Part shown: piece after piece, positions 1 through 7,327 of the stretch | Layout: each line of letters starts with the position of its first letter | Position numbering within the stretch: the first letter of the stretch is position 1 | Assembly (NCBI RefSeq): GCF_014200605.1 | Contig: NZ_JACHCE010000003.1 | Coordinates: 248,001 to 312,000 of the forward strand | DNA: 64,000 nt | Direction of reading: 5' to 3' | From: Pedobacter cryoconitis | Lineage (GTDB): Bacteria; Bacteroidota; Bacteroidia; Sphingobacteriales; Sphingobacteriaceae | Notes under the pieces: generated by a model | Databases searched by the model: none | What the model was told of the DNA's origin: nothing | Seen by the model: the letters and a program-made list of their open reading frames with translations, nothing else | Position numbers and translations under genes: made by a program

Positions 1-841
1 TGATCCGTCCTGCAGTATCCTGATCTTTAGTCAGTGCAAATACAGAGGGCCCTGAACCGGAGATCCCAAAACTAATCGCTCCCAGCTCCATTGCAATACT
101 TCTCATTTTATAAAAATCAGGAATTAAAATAGATCTTGTAGGCTCTACCAATACGTCAACCATACTCCTGCCAATCAAATCATAATCATTCGTAAACAGA
201 CCGGTGACCAGGCCTGCTACATTTCCCCATTGTTTAACCGCATCTTTCAGAAAAACTTTAGAACGGATCATTTGCCGCGCATCTTTAGTCGGTACATCCA
301 CTTCAGGATAAACAATAGCTGCGCACATATCCTGTGGAAAAGGAAGACTGATGACGTCCAGAGGTTCATAACTTCTAACCAACACAAAACCACCCAGTAA
401 AGCAGGTGCAACATTATCTGCATGCCCGTAACCGCAAGCCAGTTCCTCTCCTTTCATGGCAAAAGGCACCAGTTCTTTATTGCTCAGCTGGTTATCAAAT
501 AAAGTATTAATGGCAAACAGACCAGCCACAGTACTTGCCGAACTTGAACCTAAACCACTCCCGATAGGCATTTTTTTATGCAGTTCAATATCAATTCCTA
601 TATCAGTACGGCCAATATGTTTCAGGTAATCCTGTACACTGGCACTTACTGTATTTTTTGCCGGATTAAGCGGCAACCGGCCATCATCGCCAGTAATTTT
701 AGAAATAAGCACACCTGGTTTATCAGTAACCCGCATGATGACTTCATCACCAGGGGCATTCACTGCAAAACCCAAAACATCAAATCCGCAAACTACATTC
801 GCTACAGTTGCCGGAGCAAAAACTTTTACTGACTCTCTCAT
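1..841 (-). CDS. thrB: Homoserine kinase, 3' end cut by window edge
   Basis: Phosphorylates homoserine with ATP in threonine synthesis (cytoplasm). Reading the minus strand from the ATG at 839-841 gives 280 codons with no stop before the window edge. The GHMP-kinase ATP motif PIGSGLGSSSAS is at residues 92-103, and a glycine-rich GISGSGPSVFAL segment lies near the visible end. The family is usually about 300-310 residues, so roughly the last 25-30 are outside the window. The start overlaps the thrA stop in ATGA, implying translational coupling in a thrA-thrB operon; thrC would be expected next, off the left edge. Identification is firm; only the C-terminus is unseen. Confidence 0.95.
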   Translation of the reverse strand, partial: MRESVKVFAPATVANVVCGFDVLGFAVNAPGDEVIMRVTDKPGVLISKITGDDGRLPLNPAKNTVSASVQDYLKHIGRTDIGIDIELHKKMPIGSGLGSSSASTVAGLFAINTLFDNQLSNKELVPFAMKGEELACGYGHADNVAPALLGGFVLVRSYEPLDVISLPFPQDMCAAIVYPEVDVPTKDARQMIRSKVFLKDAVKQWGNVAGLVTGLFTNDYDLIGRSMVDVLVEPTRSILIPDFYKMRSIAMELGAISFGISGSGPSVFALTKDQDTAGRI

Positions 842-3285
842 TTCTTACCTACATTTATAATATCCGCAAATACACCAGCAGCAGTTACCTCAGCACCGGC
901 ACCAGGCCCTTTAATCACTAAAGGACGATCTTTATACCTGTCAGTCGTAAAAGAAATAATATTATCACTACCCGAAAGCATATAGAAAGGATGAGTCTCA
1001 TCAACCATCTGAAGATTGATTTTAACCTTTCCTTCTTCCAGTCTTCCGATATATCTCAACACCTTATTACCTGCAGCAGCCTGGTTCTTTAAATCCTCAA
1101 AATAAGCTGTTTTTTTTTCAAGTTCCTGATAAAAATCAGCTACGCTGGTCGCAGCCATACAAGCTGGCGGCAGCATACTTTCCAACTCTACATCTGCTTC
1201 TTCCAGTGGGTAACCTGCATCTCTGGCCAGGATCAGCATTTTACGCATAAAGTCTTTTCCATTTAAGTCATCACGGGGATCAGGTTCTGTATATCCCTTT
1301 TCCTGTGCCTCCTTTACAATTTCGTGGAAGAGTACCTCATTTTTAAAGTTATTAAAGATAAAAGAGATCGTCCCTGACAAAATAGCTTCAATACTGAAAA
1401 TATTATCTCCGCTCAGCATCAAATCTTTAAGTGTACGGATGATGGGCAGGCCAGCCCCTACATTCGTTTCATAATGAAAATCTACCCCATATTTACGTGC
1501 TGCTGTTTTAAAAGCATCATATTGCGCATATTCTGCAGAATTACCAATCTTATTACAAGTAACCAGCGAAATACTCGATTCCAATATTTCCTGATAATAA
1601 TTCACCGGATTAACGCTTGCAGTATTGTCCACAAAGACACAATTAGGCAGGTTCATTGCTTTCATCTGCTTCACAAATGAAGCTAAATCTGCTTTTTCAG
1701 CATTGTTATTTAGTTCATTTTCCCAGTCAGCAAGATCCAGTGCAGTTTTACTTACATACATCTGTCTTGAATTACTGATTCCCATCACCTTTACTTCCAG
1801 GTCATTATTTTGAGCAAGAAGCGGGCTTTGCACCAGTAACTGACGGAATAAAGTTTTACCAATATTTCCTGTACCCAGACAAAATACATGAAGTGTTTTT
1901 TTCAGATCTTCAAAAAAGGCATCGTGTACTGCATTTACAGCTTTTGATAAATCTGTTTTTGATAGAATAACTGATATATTGTATTCTGAAGACCCCTGTG
2001 CAATAGCACGGACATTGACACCGTTTCTGCCTAATGCATGAAACAATTTTCCAGACATCCCTGGTGTATGTTTCATATTTTCCCCTACAATTGCCAGTAC
2101 AGCTAATCCATTCTCTACTTCCGGATACTCCAGTTTTTTAGCCTGCAGTTCCAGTTCAAATTCTTTATTGATAATCGCTAATGCACTTAATGCATCTGCG
2201 GGTTTAACAGCAAAAGTGATACTATGTTCAGATGAAGACTGGGTGATCAATACGACATTGATCTGCTCGCGCGATAAAAGAGAAAACAATCTGCCGCTAA
2301 AACCAGCTTTCCCAACCATTCCACTTCCCGACAAATTCAATATACTGATCTCATTGATAGATGAAATCCCTTTGATCGGTAATGTTGAAGTATTTACGCC
2401 ATGGCGGATATAAGTGCCTTTGAAATCTTTATTAAAGGTATTTTTAATAACAATAGGAATCTTTTTAAGAAAGGCCGGTGTCATTGTAGGCGGATAAATA
2501 ACTTTCGCCCCAAAATAAGATAACTCCATAGCTTCCGTATAACTTAGCTCAGGTAAAGAAAATGCTTTCTCTACCATTCTTGGATCAGCGGTAAGCATTC
2601 CATCTACATCAGTCCAGATTTCAATTTCATTTGCATTTAATGCCGCGCCCCATATTGCAGCTGTAAAGTCACTGCCACCGCGCCCCAAAGTTGTGGTTCT
2701 TCCTTCGGTATTGCTGGCTATGAATCCAGTTACAAACAATAGTTTATCTCTATTTGCCCCATAAAAATCCTGAATAAGTAATTCTGTTAAAGGTGTATTT
2801 ACTTTGGCCTGTCCAAAATTACTATCAGTTTTAATTAACTCGGCCCCATCTACACAAAGCGCATTTGGAAAATCCTGCTTTGCAATATGACTAATCATAA
2901 AAGCAGAACAGCGCTCTCCAAAACTCAGGATCAGATCTCTGGTTTGAGCACTCAATTCCTTTAAATGATAAACCGATTGTAAAATATCTTCAAGTTCATT
3001 GAAGTATATTTTCAACCTGGTAAACACTGGATTTTGTGCAGAGGCAGGAAGCAGCGCTTTAATCACATCGAAGTGTTTTTCTTCGATTTCTTTGAGCTCT
3101 GCAGCATACTCTTCTGCTACCTGTGCTTTTTCTGCCATTGCCTGTAGCAGATTGGTTACCCCACTCATTGCTGAAAGTACAACTACCGGATAATCATCCT
3201 GTTCTCTTTCTTTGAGGATGCTGATCAGGGTTCGGATACCTGACGCAGATCCTACTGAAGTACCGCCGAATTTTAGAATGTTCAT
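838..3285 (-). CDS. thrA: Bifunctional aspartokinase / homoserine dehydrogenase
   Basis: Catalyses the first and third steps from aspartate to homoserine. The 815 residues hold an N-terminal aspartokinase domain (KFGGTSVGSA at the start, about residues 1-290), a central pair of ACT regulatory domains (about 310-465, including the SSEHSITFAV and SSEYNISVIL segments) and a C-terminal homoserine dehydrogenase beginning with the NAD(P) motif GTGNIGKTLF (about 468-815). Length and order match the ThrA/MetL fusion family. It is the first gene of thrA-thrB and is preceded by a leader peptide and terminator hairpin, so threonine (and perhaps isoleucine) attenuation is likely. ThrA rather than MetL is inferred from the thrB neighbour and the Thr/Ile leader. 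Confidence 0.96.
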   Translation of the reverse strand: MNILKFGGTSVGSASGIRTLISILKEREQDDYPVVVLSAMSGVTNLLQAMAEKAQVAEEYAAELKEIEEKHFDVIKALLPASAQNPVFTRLKIYFNELEDILQSVYHLKELSAQTRDLILSFGERCSAFMISHIAKQDFPNALCVDGAELIKTDSNFGQAKVNTPLTELLIQDFYGANRDKLLFVTGFIASNTEGRTTTLGRGGSDFTAAIWGAALNANEIEIWTDVDGMLTADPRMVEKAFSLPELSYTEAMELSYFGAKVIYPPTMTPAFLKKIPIVIKNTFNKDFKGTYIRHGVNTSTLPIKGISSINEISILNLSGSGMVGKAGFSGRLFSLLSREQINVVLITQSSSEHSITFAVKPADALSALAIINKEFELELQAKKLEYPEVENGLAVLAIVGENMKHTPGMSGKLFHALGRNGVNVRAIAQGSSEYNISVILSKTDLSKAVNAVHDAFFEDLKKTLHVFCLGTGNIGKTLFRQLLVQSPLLAQNNDLEVKVMGISNSRQMYVSKTALDLADWENELNNNAEKADLASFVKQMKAMNLPNCVFVDNTASVNPVNYYQEILESSISLVTCNKIGNSAEYAQYDAFKTAARKYGVDFHYETNVGAGLPIIRTLKDLMLSGDNIFSIEAILSGTISFIFNNFKNEVLFHEIVKEAQEKGYTEPDPRDDLNGKDFMRKMLILARDAGYPLEEADVELESMLPPACMAATSVADFYQELEKKTAYFEDLKNQAAAGNKVLRYIGRLEEGKVKINLQMVDETHPFYMLSGSDNIISFTTDRYKDRPLVIKGPGAGAEVTAAGVFADIINVGKK

Positions 3286-3340
3286 AGTTTTAATTGTTAA
3301 TCTATTTTTGAATAGGTATTAAGTTTTTGGTTCAGGTATT

Positions 3341-3376
3341 AAAAAAAAAAGCGCCTTCCGGTTTAGAGGAAGGCGC
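3341..3376 (-). terminator. Attenuator terminator upstream of thrA
   Basis: A perfect 9-bp GC-rich stem (3351-3359 with 3368-3376, loop of 8) is followed, in the thrA transcription direction, by a run of ten T on the minus strand (A run at 3341-3350). It lies between the leader peptide stop (3402) and the thrA start (3285). The leader segment GGGGAAG could pair with CTTCC of the first terminator arm, giving an alternative antiterminator; that pairing is inference. Confidence 0.85.
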
Positions 3377-3401
3377 TTTTTTATGGTTTTTATTTTTCTT
3401 A

Positions 3402-3479
3402 TTATACCAATATACACCTGCCTCCGGCTTCCCCGGTGGTAGTAATAATAATGGATGTAAGTGTTGAATTATTTATCAT
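3402..3479 (-). CDS. thr operon leader peptide (25 aa)
   Basis: A 25-codon minus-strand reading frame, ATG at 3477-3479 and TAA at 3402-3404. The peptide has the regulatory run TLTSIIITTT (five Thr, three Ile within ten residues) in the first 15 residues, then GEAGGRCILV. It ends 26 bases before the terminator hairpin that precedes thrA. In thr operons of Gamma- and other proteobacteria such Thr/Ile-rich leaders make the ribosome stall when charged tRNA-Thr or tRNA-Ile is scarce, releasing the terminator; the same is inferred here. A hairpin with TATAGC/GCTATA arms lies just upstream (3485-3518). A weak promoter candidate is TAACTTTA (3522-3529, minus) with TTG at 3545-3547, but its spacing of 15 is short. 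Confidence 0.8.
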   Translation of the reverse strand: MINNSTLTSIIITTTGEAGGRCILV

Positions 3480-3551
3480 ATGTCTATAGCAATATTGCTT
3501 CGTTATCGCTACGCTATAAAGTAAAGTTATATTTTTCTAATAAACAAGGGA

Positions 3552-4352
3552 ATAAGAAAAAAATTACTGATTTTTAGCACTTTACTTCTATACTGCTCTT
3601 ATCAGGGCTTTGCACAAAGCCCTTTGTTTATATGGGGTCCTGGCTTGAATGGATCTGATTTTCAAAAGACAGCCATATTTCAGATTTGACAAATGGACTT
3701 CTCTTTGAGGCTCCTTTATCCCCTGCCGGAATGAAACTACCTATATACAAGCAGTAAAAACTATGCTAATTTCAGTTCTAACAATCATGGATAAGTTTTA
3801 ATATCATCCAACTTATATTTCAAGTTAGATGACAACTTGTTAATTGCTAAATCTCATACTACAATGTCAGGCGCCTCTATATTAATACCAGGTAATTCCA
3901 GACCTTATCAGGGAGGAATCTTATTTTATACTAACCGCCCGGCAGCGGCAATAGAAGATGCAAATTTCACAGGTAAACTATCCATGTTAATTAAAAACGA
4001 CGGTAATGTGGGTATTGGAACAGATGAACCTGGCATTTACCGGCTAGCTGTTAACGGAAAGATAAGGGCCAAAGAGATACAGGTAGATACAGAATGGCCT
4101 GATTTTGTATTTGAAGAAACCTATCCACTCAGAACACTTTCATCTGTTGAATTATACATTAAGAAAAATAAACATCTTCCAGAGATCCCCTCTGAAAAAG
4201 AAGTCAGAGAAAATGGCATTTCATTAGGTGAAATGAATGCCAAGCTATTGCAAAAAATTGAAGAACTGACACTTTATATGATCGAAATAAAAAAAGAAAA
4301 TGTGATTTTAAAAAAAGAAGTAAAGGATATTAAATTGCCCATAAAAAAATAA
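3552..4352 (+). pseudogene. Decayed tail-fibre-like / cell-surface protein gene
   Basis: Three pieces of one protein are visible in two frames. From 3552 the frame reads a signal peptide (RKKLLIFSTLL, then FAQSPLFIWGPGLNGSDFQ), but its start codon is ATA, not ATG, and it stops at 3687. From 3683 another frame continues with DLTNGLLFEAPLSPAGMK and stops at 3755. From 3837 the first frame is open for 171 codons and contains GNVGIGTDEPG, VNGKIRAKEIQVDTEWPDFVF, HLPEIPSEKEV and a terminal coiled coil. The NVGIGT and GKIRAKEI/EIPS segments are typical of the C-termini of Bacteroidota tail-fibre-like or cell-wall-anchor proteins. Lost start, frameshifts and stops make it a pseudogene; much of the middle appears deleted. 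Confidence 0.75.
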
Positions 4353-4407
4353 CGTATTCTGATTAATAATAATCCTTGTTGAGGATTATTATTAATCAGA
4401 ATACGTT
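4351..4407. terminator. Perfect 25-bp inverted repeat, likely terminator
   Basis: Arms 4351-4375 and 4383-4407 are exact reverse complements over 25 bases with a 7-base loop. An A-rich stretch precedes it and a short T run follows. It begins within the last codon/stop of the pseudogene and ends 55 bases before rsgA. It would act as a terminator for the pseudogene transcript, although it is longer and more AT-rich than the other terminators here. Confidence 0.65.
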
Positions 4408-4442
4408 TTGCGGGTTAACTATAAGAAGCTTGCATATTTCCT

Positions 4443-4450
4443 TACCTTTG
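4443..4450 (+). promoter_or_regulatory. Promoter -7 box for rsgA operon
   Basis: TACCTTTG matches the Bacteroidota -7 consensus TAnnTTTG and lies 13 bases before the rsgA ATG at 4463. No good -33 TTG is visible at the usual spacing. It argues that reading frame upstream of 4463 is not translated. Confidence 0.5.
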
Positions 4451-4462
4451 CCCTGTAAAATT

Positions 4463-5383
4463 ATGCAAGGACTAATAATAAAATCAACAGGGAGCTGGTA
4501 TTTGGTTCATGGGGAAGATGACCGTGATTATCAATGCAGGATTAAAGGAAAATTCCGGATCAAAGGAATTCAGACCACCAATCCTATTGCAGTTGGAGAT
4601 CAGGTAGATTTTGAAATGGAACCAAATTCTGAAAATGGGGTCATTTATAAACTTCATCCCCGAAAGAACTATATCATCAGAAAATCAATTAACTTATCAA
4701 AACAGGCTCAGATTATTGCAGCCAATATAGATGAGGCCTTTCTGGTTGTCACACTCGCTTCACCACGTACCTCATTAGGTTTTATAGACCGGTTTTTAGT
4801 TACTGCAGAGGCTTATAGTATTCCTTCGGTCTTAATATTCAACAAACTGGATTTATACAATGAAGACGGTCTGGAAGTATTGGCAGAATATAAAAATATT
4901 TATGAACGCCTGGGTTATCCATGTTATGAAGTCTCTGCTACAGAAGGCACCAACATGCCTTTGATAGAAAGTTTATTAAAAGATAAAACGACGCTTTTTT
5001 CAGGTCATTCGGGGGTAGGAAAATCCAGTCTGATCAATGTCCTGTTACCAGACAGAAATATTAAAACCGGAGAAATATCTGAGGCGAGTGACAAAGGACA
5101 GCATACCACTACTTTTGCCGAAATGCATACATTACCTTTTGGCGGCTACCTGATCGATAGCCCGGGAATCAGAGAACTGGGTATTTATGATATTAAACCA
5201 GAAGAACTGGGACACTATTTCAGAGAGATGCGTGAGCTGATGCCTCAATGCAAATTTCACAACTGCCGTCACATTAATGAACCTAGCTGTGCTGTTTTAG
5301 ATGCGGTTAAAAGCGGAGAAATAGAAAGCAGCCGTTACGAAAGTTACCTGAGCATGTATCATGGTAATGAAACCAGAGCATAA
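4463..5383 (+). CDS. rsgA: Ribosome small-subunit GTPase RsgA
   Basis: GTPase that helps late 30S ribosome maturation. The 306-residue protein has an N-terminal OB-fold, then circularly permuted G motifs: NKLD (G4) before the P-loop GHSGVGKSS (residues 181-189), then DSPG (G3), and a C-terminal zinc region CKFHNCRHINEPSC. This permuted order is diagnostic of the YjeQ/RsgA family. The start at 4463 was chosen because the product then begins MQGLIIKSTG as in homologues and because a -7 promoter box lies just upstream; an upstream TTG at 4376 is in frame but lies in the loop of the palindrome. It heads a plus-strand group with dtd and a MazG-like gene. Confidence 0.96.
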   Translation: MQGLIIKSTGSWYLVHGEDDRDYQCRIKGKFRIKGIQTTNPIAVGDQVDFEMEPNSENGVIYKLHPRKNYIIRKSINLSKQAQIIAANIDEAFLVVTLASPRTSLGFIDRFLVTAEAYSIPSVLIFNKLDLYNEDGLEVLAEYKNIYERLGYPCYEVSATEGTNMPLIESLLKDKTTLFSGHSGVGKSSLINVLLPDRNIKTGEISEASDKGQHTTTFAEMHTLPFGGYLIDSPGIRELGIYDIKPEELGHYFREMRELMPQCKFHNCRHINEPSCAVLDAVKSGEIESSRYESYLSMYHGNETRA

Positions 5384-5389
5384 ATATTC

Positions 5390-5842
5390 ATGAGAGCAGT
5401 CATACAAAGAGTTACACAGGCAAGCTGCAAAGTAGATGGAGTGATAACCGGCGCCATCGAAAACGGATTACTGGTTTTACTGGGTATCGAAGATGCTGAT
5501 GAAACAGAAGACATGGAATGGCTTGCAGCTAAAATATTCAACATCAGGATTTTTAGTGATGAGAACGGTTTAATGAATAAGTCTCTTGCAGATATTGATG
5601 GCAATATTTTACTGATCAGTCAGTTCACTTTATTTGCAGCGACTAAAAAAGGAAACAGACCGGGTTTTACCAGGGCTGCAAGACCAGATAAAGCCATTCC
5701 GCTTTATGAGGCTATGATCAAACAGCTCACCTTACATTTAAACAGACCTGTACAGACAGGTATATTTGGTGCAGATATGAAGATCAGTTTGGTGAATGAT
5801 GGCCCGGTTACCCTGGTAATAGATACTAAAAACAAAGAATAG
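5390..5842 (+). CDS. dtd: D-aminoacyl-tRNA deacylase
   Basis: Removes D-amino acids wrongly attached to tRNA. The 150 residues include the family start MRAVIQRVTQA, the active-site SQFTLFA motif (about residues 77-83) and the C-terminal NDGPVTL with the cross-subunit Gly-Pro motif. Full length for the family. It begins 6 bases after the rsgA stop and its own stop codon abuts the next start, so it is translated from the same message as rsgA. Confidence 0.96.
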   Translation: MRAVIQRVTQASCKVDGVITGAIENGLLVLLGIEDADETEDMEWLAAKIFNIRIFSDENGLMNKSLADIDGNILLISQFTLFAATKKGNRPGFTRAARPDKAIPLYEAMIKQLTLHLNRPVQTGIFGADMKISLVNDGPVTLVIDTKNKE

Positions 5843-6169
5843 ATGACCATACAGGAAGCACAAGACACCGTTGATCAGTGGATTAACACGACCGGAATCC
5901 GCTATTTTAATGAATTAACCAATACAGCCATTTTAATGGAAGAAGTAGGCGAGGTGGCCCGCATTATGTCCCGCAAATACGGAGAACAATCTTTCAAAAA
6001 AAGTGATGAGGCAGTAGATCTTGGTGATGAAATGGCTGATGTCCTATTTGTGCTGATCTGTCTGGCTAACCAAACAGGGATTAACCTGACTGAAGCAATG
6101 GAGAAAAACCTGGTTAAAAAGAGTATCAGAGATGCCGACAGGCATAAAAATAATGAGAAGTTAAAATAG
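5843..6169 (+). CDS. MazG-like nucleotide pyrophosphohydrolase
   Basis: A 108-residue all-helical protein with the EEVGE (about residues 31-35) and DEMADVL (about 62-68) metal-binding helices of the MazG/dUTPase-like NTP pyrophosphohydrolase superfamily. Such single-domain proteins hydrolyse non-canonical or excess nucleoside triphosphates to monophosphates, but the substrate here is unknown. Its ATG directly follows the dtd stop codon and it ends the operon at a bidirectional terminator. Pairing with dtd suggests a quality-control role, which is inference. Confidence 0.88.
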   Translation: MTIQEAQDTVDQWINTTGIRYFNELTNTAILMEEVGEVARIMSRKYGEQSFKKSDEAVDLGDEMADVLFVLICLANQTGINLTEAMEKNLVKKSIRDADRHKNNEKLK

Positions 6170-6173
6170 CAAT

Positions 6174-6200
6174 AGAGCCAGTAAAACTGGCTCTTATCTT
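6174..6200. terminator. Bidirectional terminator
   Basis: An 8-bp perfect stem (6174-6181 with 6187-6194, loop TAAAA) followed on the plus strand by a T-rich tail. It separates the convergent MazG-like and HIT genes. Confidence 0.85.
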
Positions 6201-6202
6201 TT

Positions 6203-6595
6203 TTATAACTGTGCTTTAATTTTCAGTGCAGCTTCCTGCAGTTCTTCCTGCGTAGGAGTTAGCTTCGCTTTGCTGAAGTTCATATCCCCTACTGCATTCA
6301 TAGGAATCAGGTGGATATGTACATGTGGTACTTCCAGCCCGATAACAGCCATTCCTACTTTTACACATGGAAAAGCTTTCTTTAAAGCTACCGCTACAAT
6401 CTTTGCAAATAAAGTAAGGCCGAAATAACTCTCTTCGTCCATATCAAATATATAATCAATTTCCTTTTTAGGGATTACCAGTACATGGCCCATAGTTAAA
6501 GGACTAACATCTAAAAATGCCAGAAACTCTGTCGTTTCTGCAACTACATGTGCGGGAATTTCTCCGGCTACGATCTTGGAAAATATACTTGACAT
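6203..6595 (-). CDS. HIT family hydrolase
   Basis: A 130-residue histidine-triad protein. It has the FSKIVAGEIPA start typical of the HINT/protein-kinase-C-interacting branch, a GHVLVIPKK strand, and the catalytic triad HVHIH (about residues 92-96) that gives the superfamily its name. Members hydrolyse nucleotide phosphoramidates or dinucleotides; which one cannot be told. It lies 9 bases downstream of greA on the same strand, so the two are probably one transcript. Bacterial HIT and greA are often adjacent in Bacteroidota. Confidence 0.93.
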   Translation of the reverse strand: MSSIFSKIVAGEIPAHVVAETTEFLAFLDVSPLTMGHVLVIPKKEIDYIFDMDEESYFGLTLFAKIVAVALKKAFPCVKVGMAVIGLEVPHVHIHLIPMNAVGDMNFSKAKLTPTQEELQEAALKIKAQL

Positions 6596-6604
6596 ATAAA
6601 ATGA

Positions 6605-7078
6605 TTATCTGGTGATTTCTAATATTTCAAATTCGATCTTTCCTGCCGGAACTTCGATCTCTGTTCTATCACCTACCGATTTACCCAGCAAGCCCTGAGC
6701 AATAGGAGATTTCACAGAAATTTTTCCGGTTTTAAGATCAGCTTCAGTTTCAGCAACCAGCTGATAGCTCATTGTTGCACCGTTTTTAAGATTCTTTATT
6801 TTAACGATCGATAAAGCAAGTACCTTAGTCAGGTCCAGTTTCGATTCATCAATTAATCTTGCAGATGCAAGTGTAGTTTTCAATTTAGATATTTTTGCTT
6901 CATGCAGACCTTGTGCTTCCTTAGCAGCATCATACTCCGCATTTTCAGATAGATCGCCTTTATCTCTTGCTTCAGCTATAGCTTTGGAGATCAATTGTCT
7001 CCCTGTAGTAGTTAAGTAATGTACCTCTTCCTTTAGCTTATCTAATCCTTCCTGAGTGTAATATGTTACCTCTGTCAT
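6605..7078 (-). CDS. greA: Transcription elongation factor GreA
   Basis: Binds RNA polymerase in its secondary channel and stimulates cleavage of backtracked transcripts. The 157 residues have the expected two domains: an N-terminal antiparallel coiled coil (including the acidic GDLSENAEYDAAKEAQ tip, about residues 41-56) and a C-terminal FKBP-like domain (SPIAQGLLGKSVGD). Length is normal. It is transcribed toward the HIT gene and away from the M1 peptidase gene. Confidence 0.97.
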   Translation of the reverse strand: MTEVTYYTQEGLDKLKEEVHYLTTTGRQLISKAIAEARDKGDLSENAEYDAAKEAQGLHEAKISKLKTTLASARLIDESKLDLTKVLALSIVKIKNLKNGATMSYQLVAETEADLKTGKISVKSPIAQGLLGKSVGDRTEIEVPAGKIEFEILEITR

Positions 7079-7255
7079 AGCTTAATTTATTATTTGTAAA
7101 ACCTTTAAAATACAAACAAGACTATATTGGCAATAAGCCCCTATAGTCTTGCTTCAATTAAAACGAAGATAACAGGCAATTCTTACAAAAGCAAATCTTT
7201 TGATTTGAATTGTTTGGAAAGGCCAGGGACTGCGTTTAAAATTCGGCCAATAAAC

Positions 7256-7285
7256 TTGTTTACAGACGTAAAACAATTACTTTTG
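7256..7285 (+). promoter_or_regulatory. Promoter of the M1 peptidase gene
   Basis: TTG (7256-7258), 19 bases, then TACTTTTG (7278-7285): an essentially perfect Bacteroidota housekeeping promoter (TTG-N19-TAnnTTTG). A GC-rich hairpin (7287-7293 with 7299-7305) follows immediately and would sit at or just before the transcript start. The CDS starts at 7328, so frame upstream of this promoter is not coding. Confidence 0.75.
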
Positions 7286-7327
7286 AGCGCCTGCCCGACA
7301 GGCGCCGGATCAATTATAAAAAAGATT

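Noticed and set aside
838..3285. Plus-strand frames inside thrA (for example 1474-1813, 2168-2413)
   Set aside because: They are shadows of the well-supported thrA frame and have no recognisable products; the same holds for opposite-strand frames within sprA, maeB and the other large genes.
7127..7327. N-terminal extension of the M1 peptidase by 67 codons
   Set aside because: A clear promoter lies at 7256-7285 and the signal peptide begins at 7328; the extension precedes the expected transcript start.
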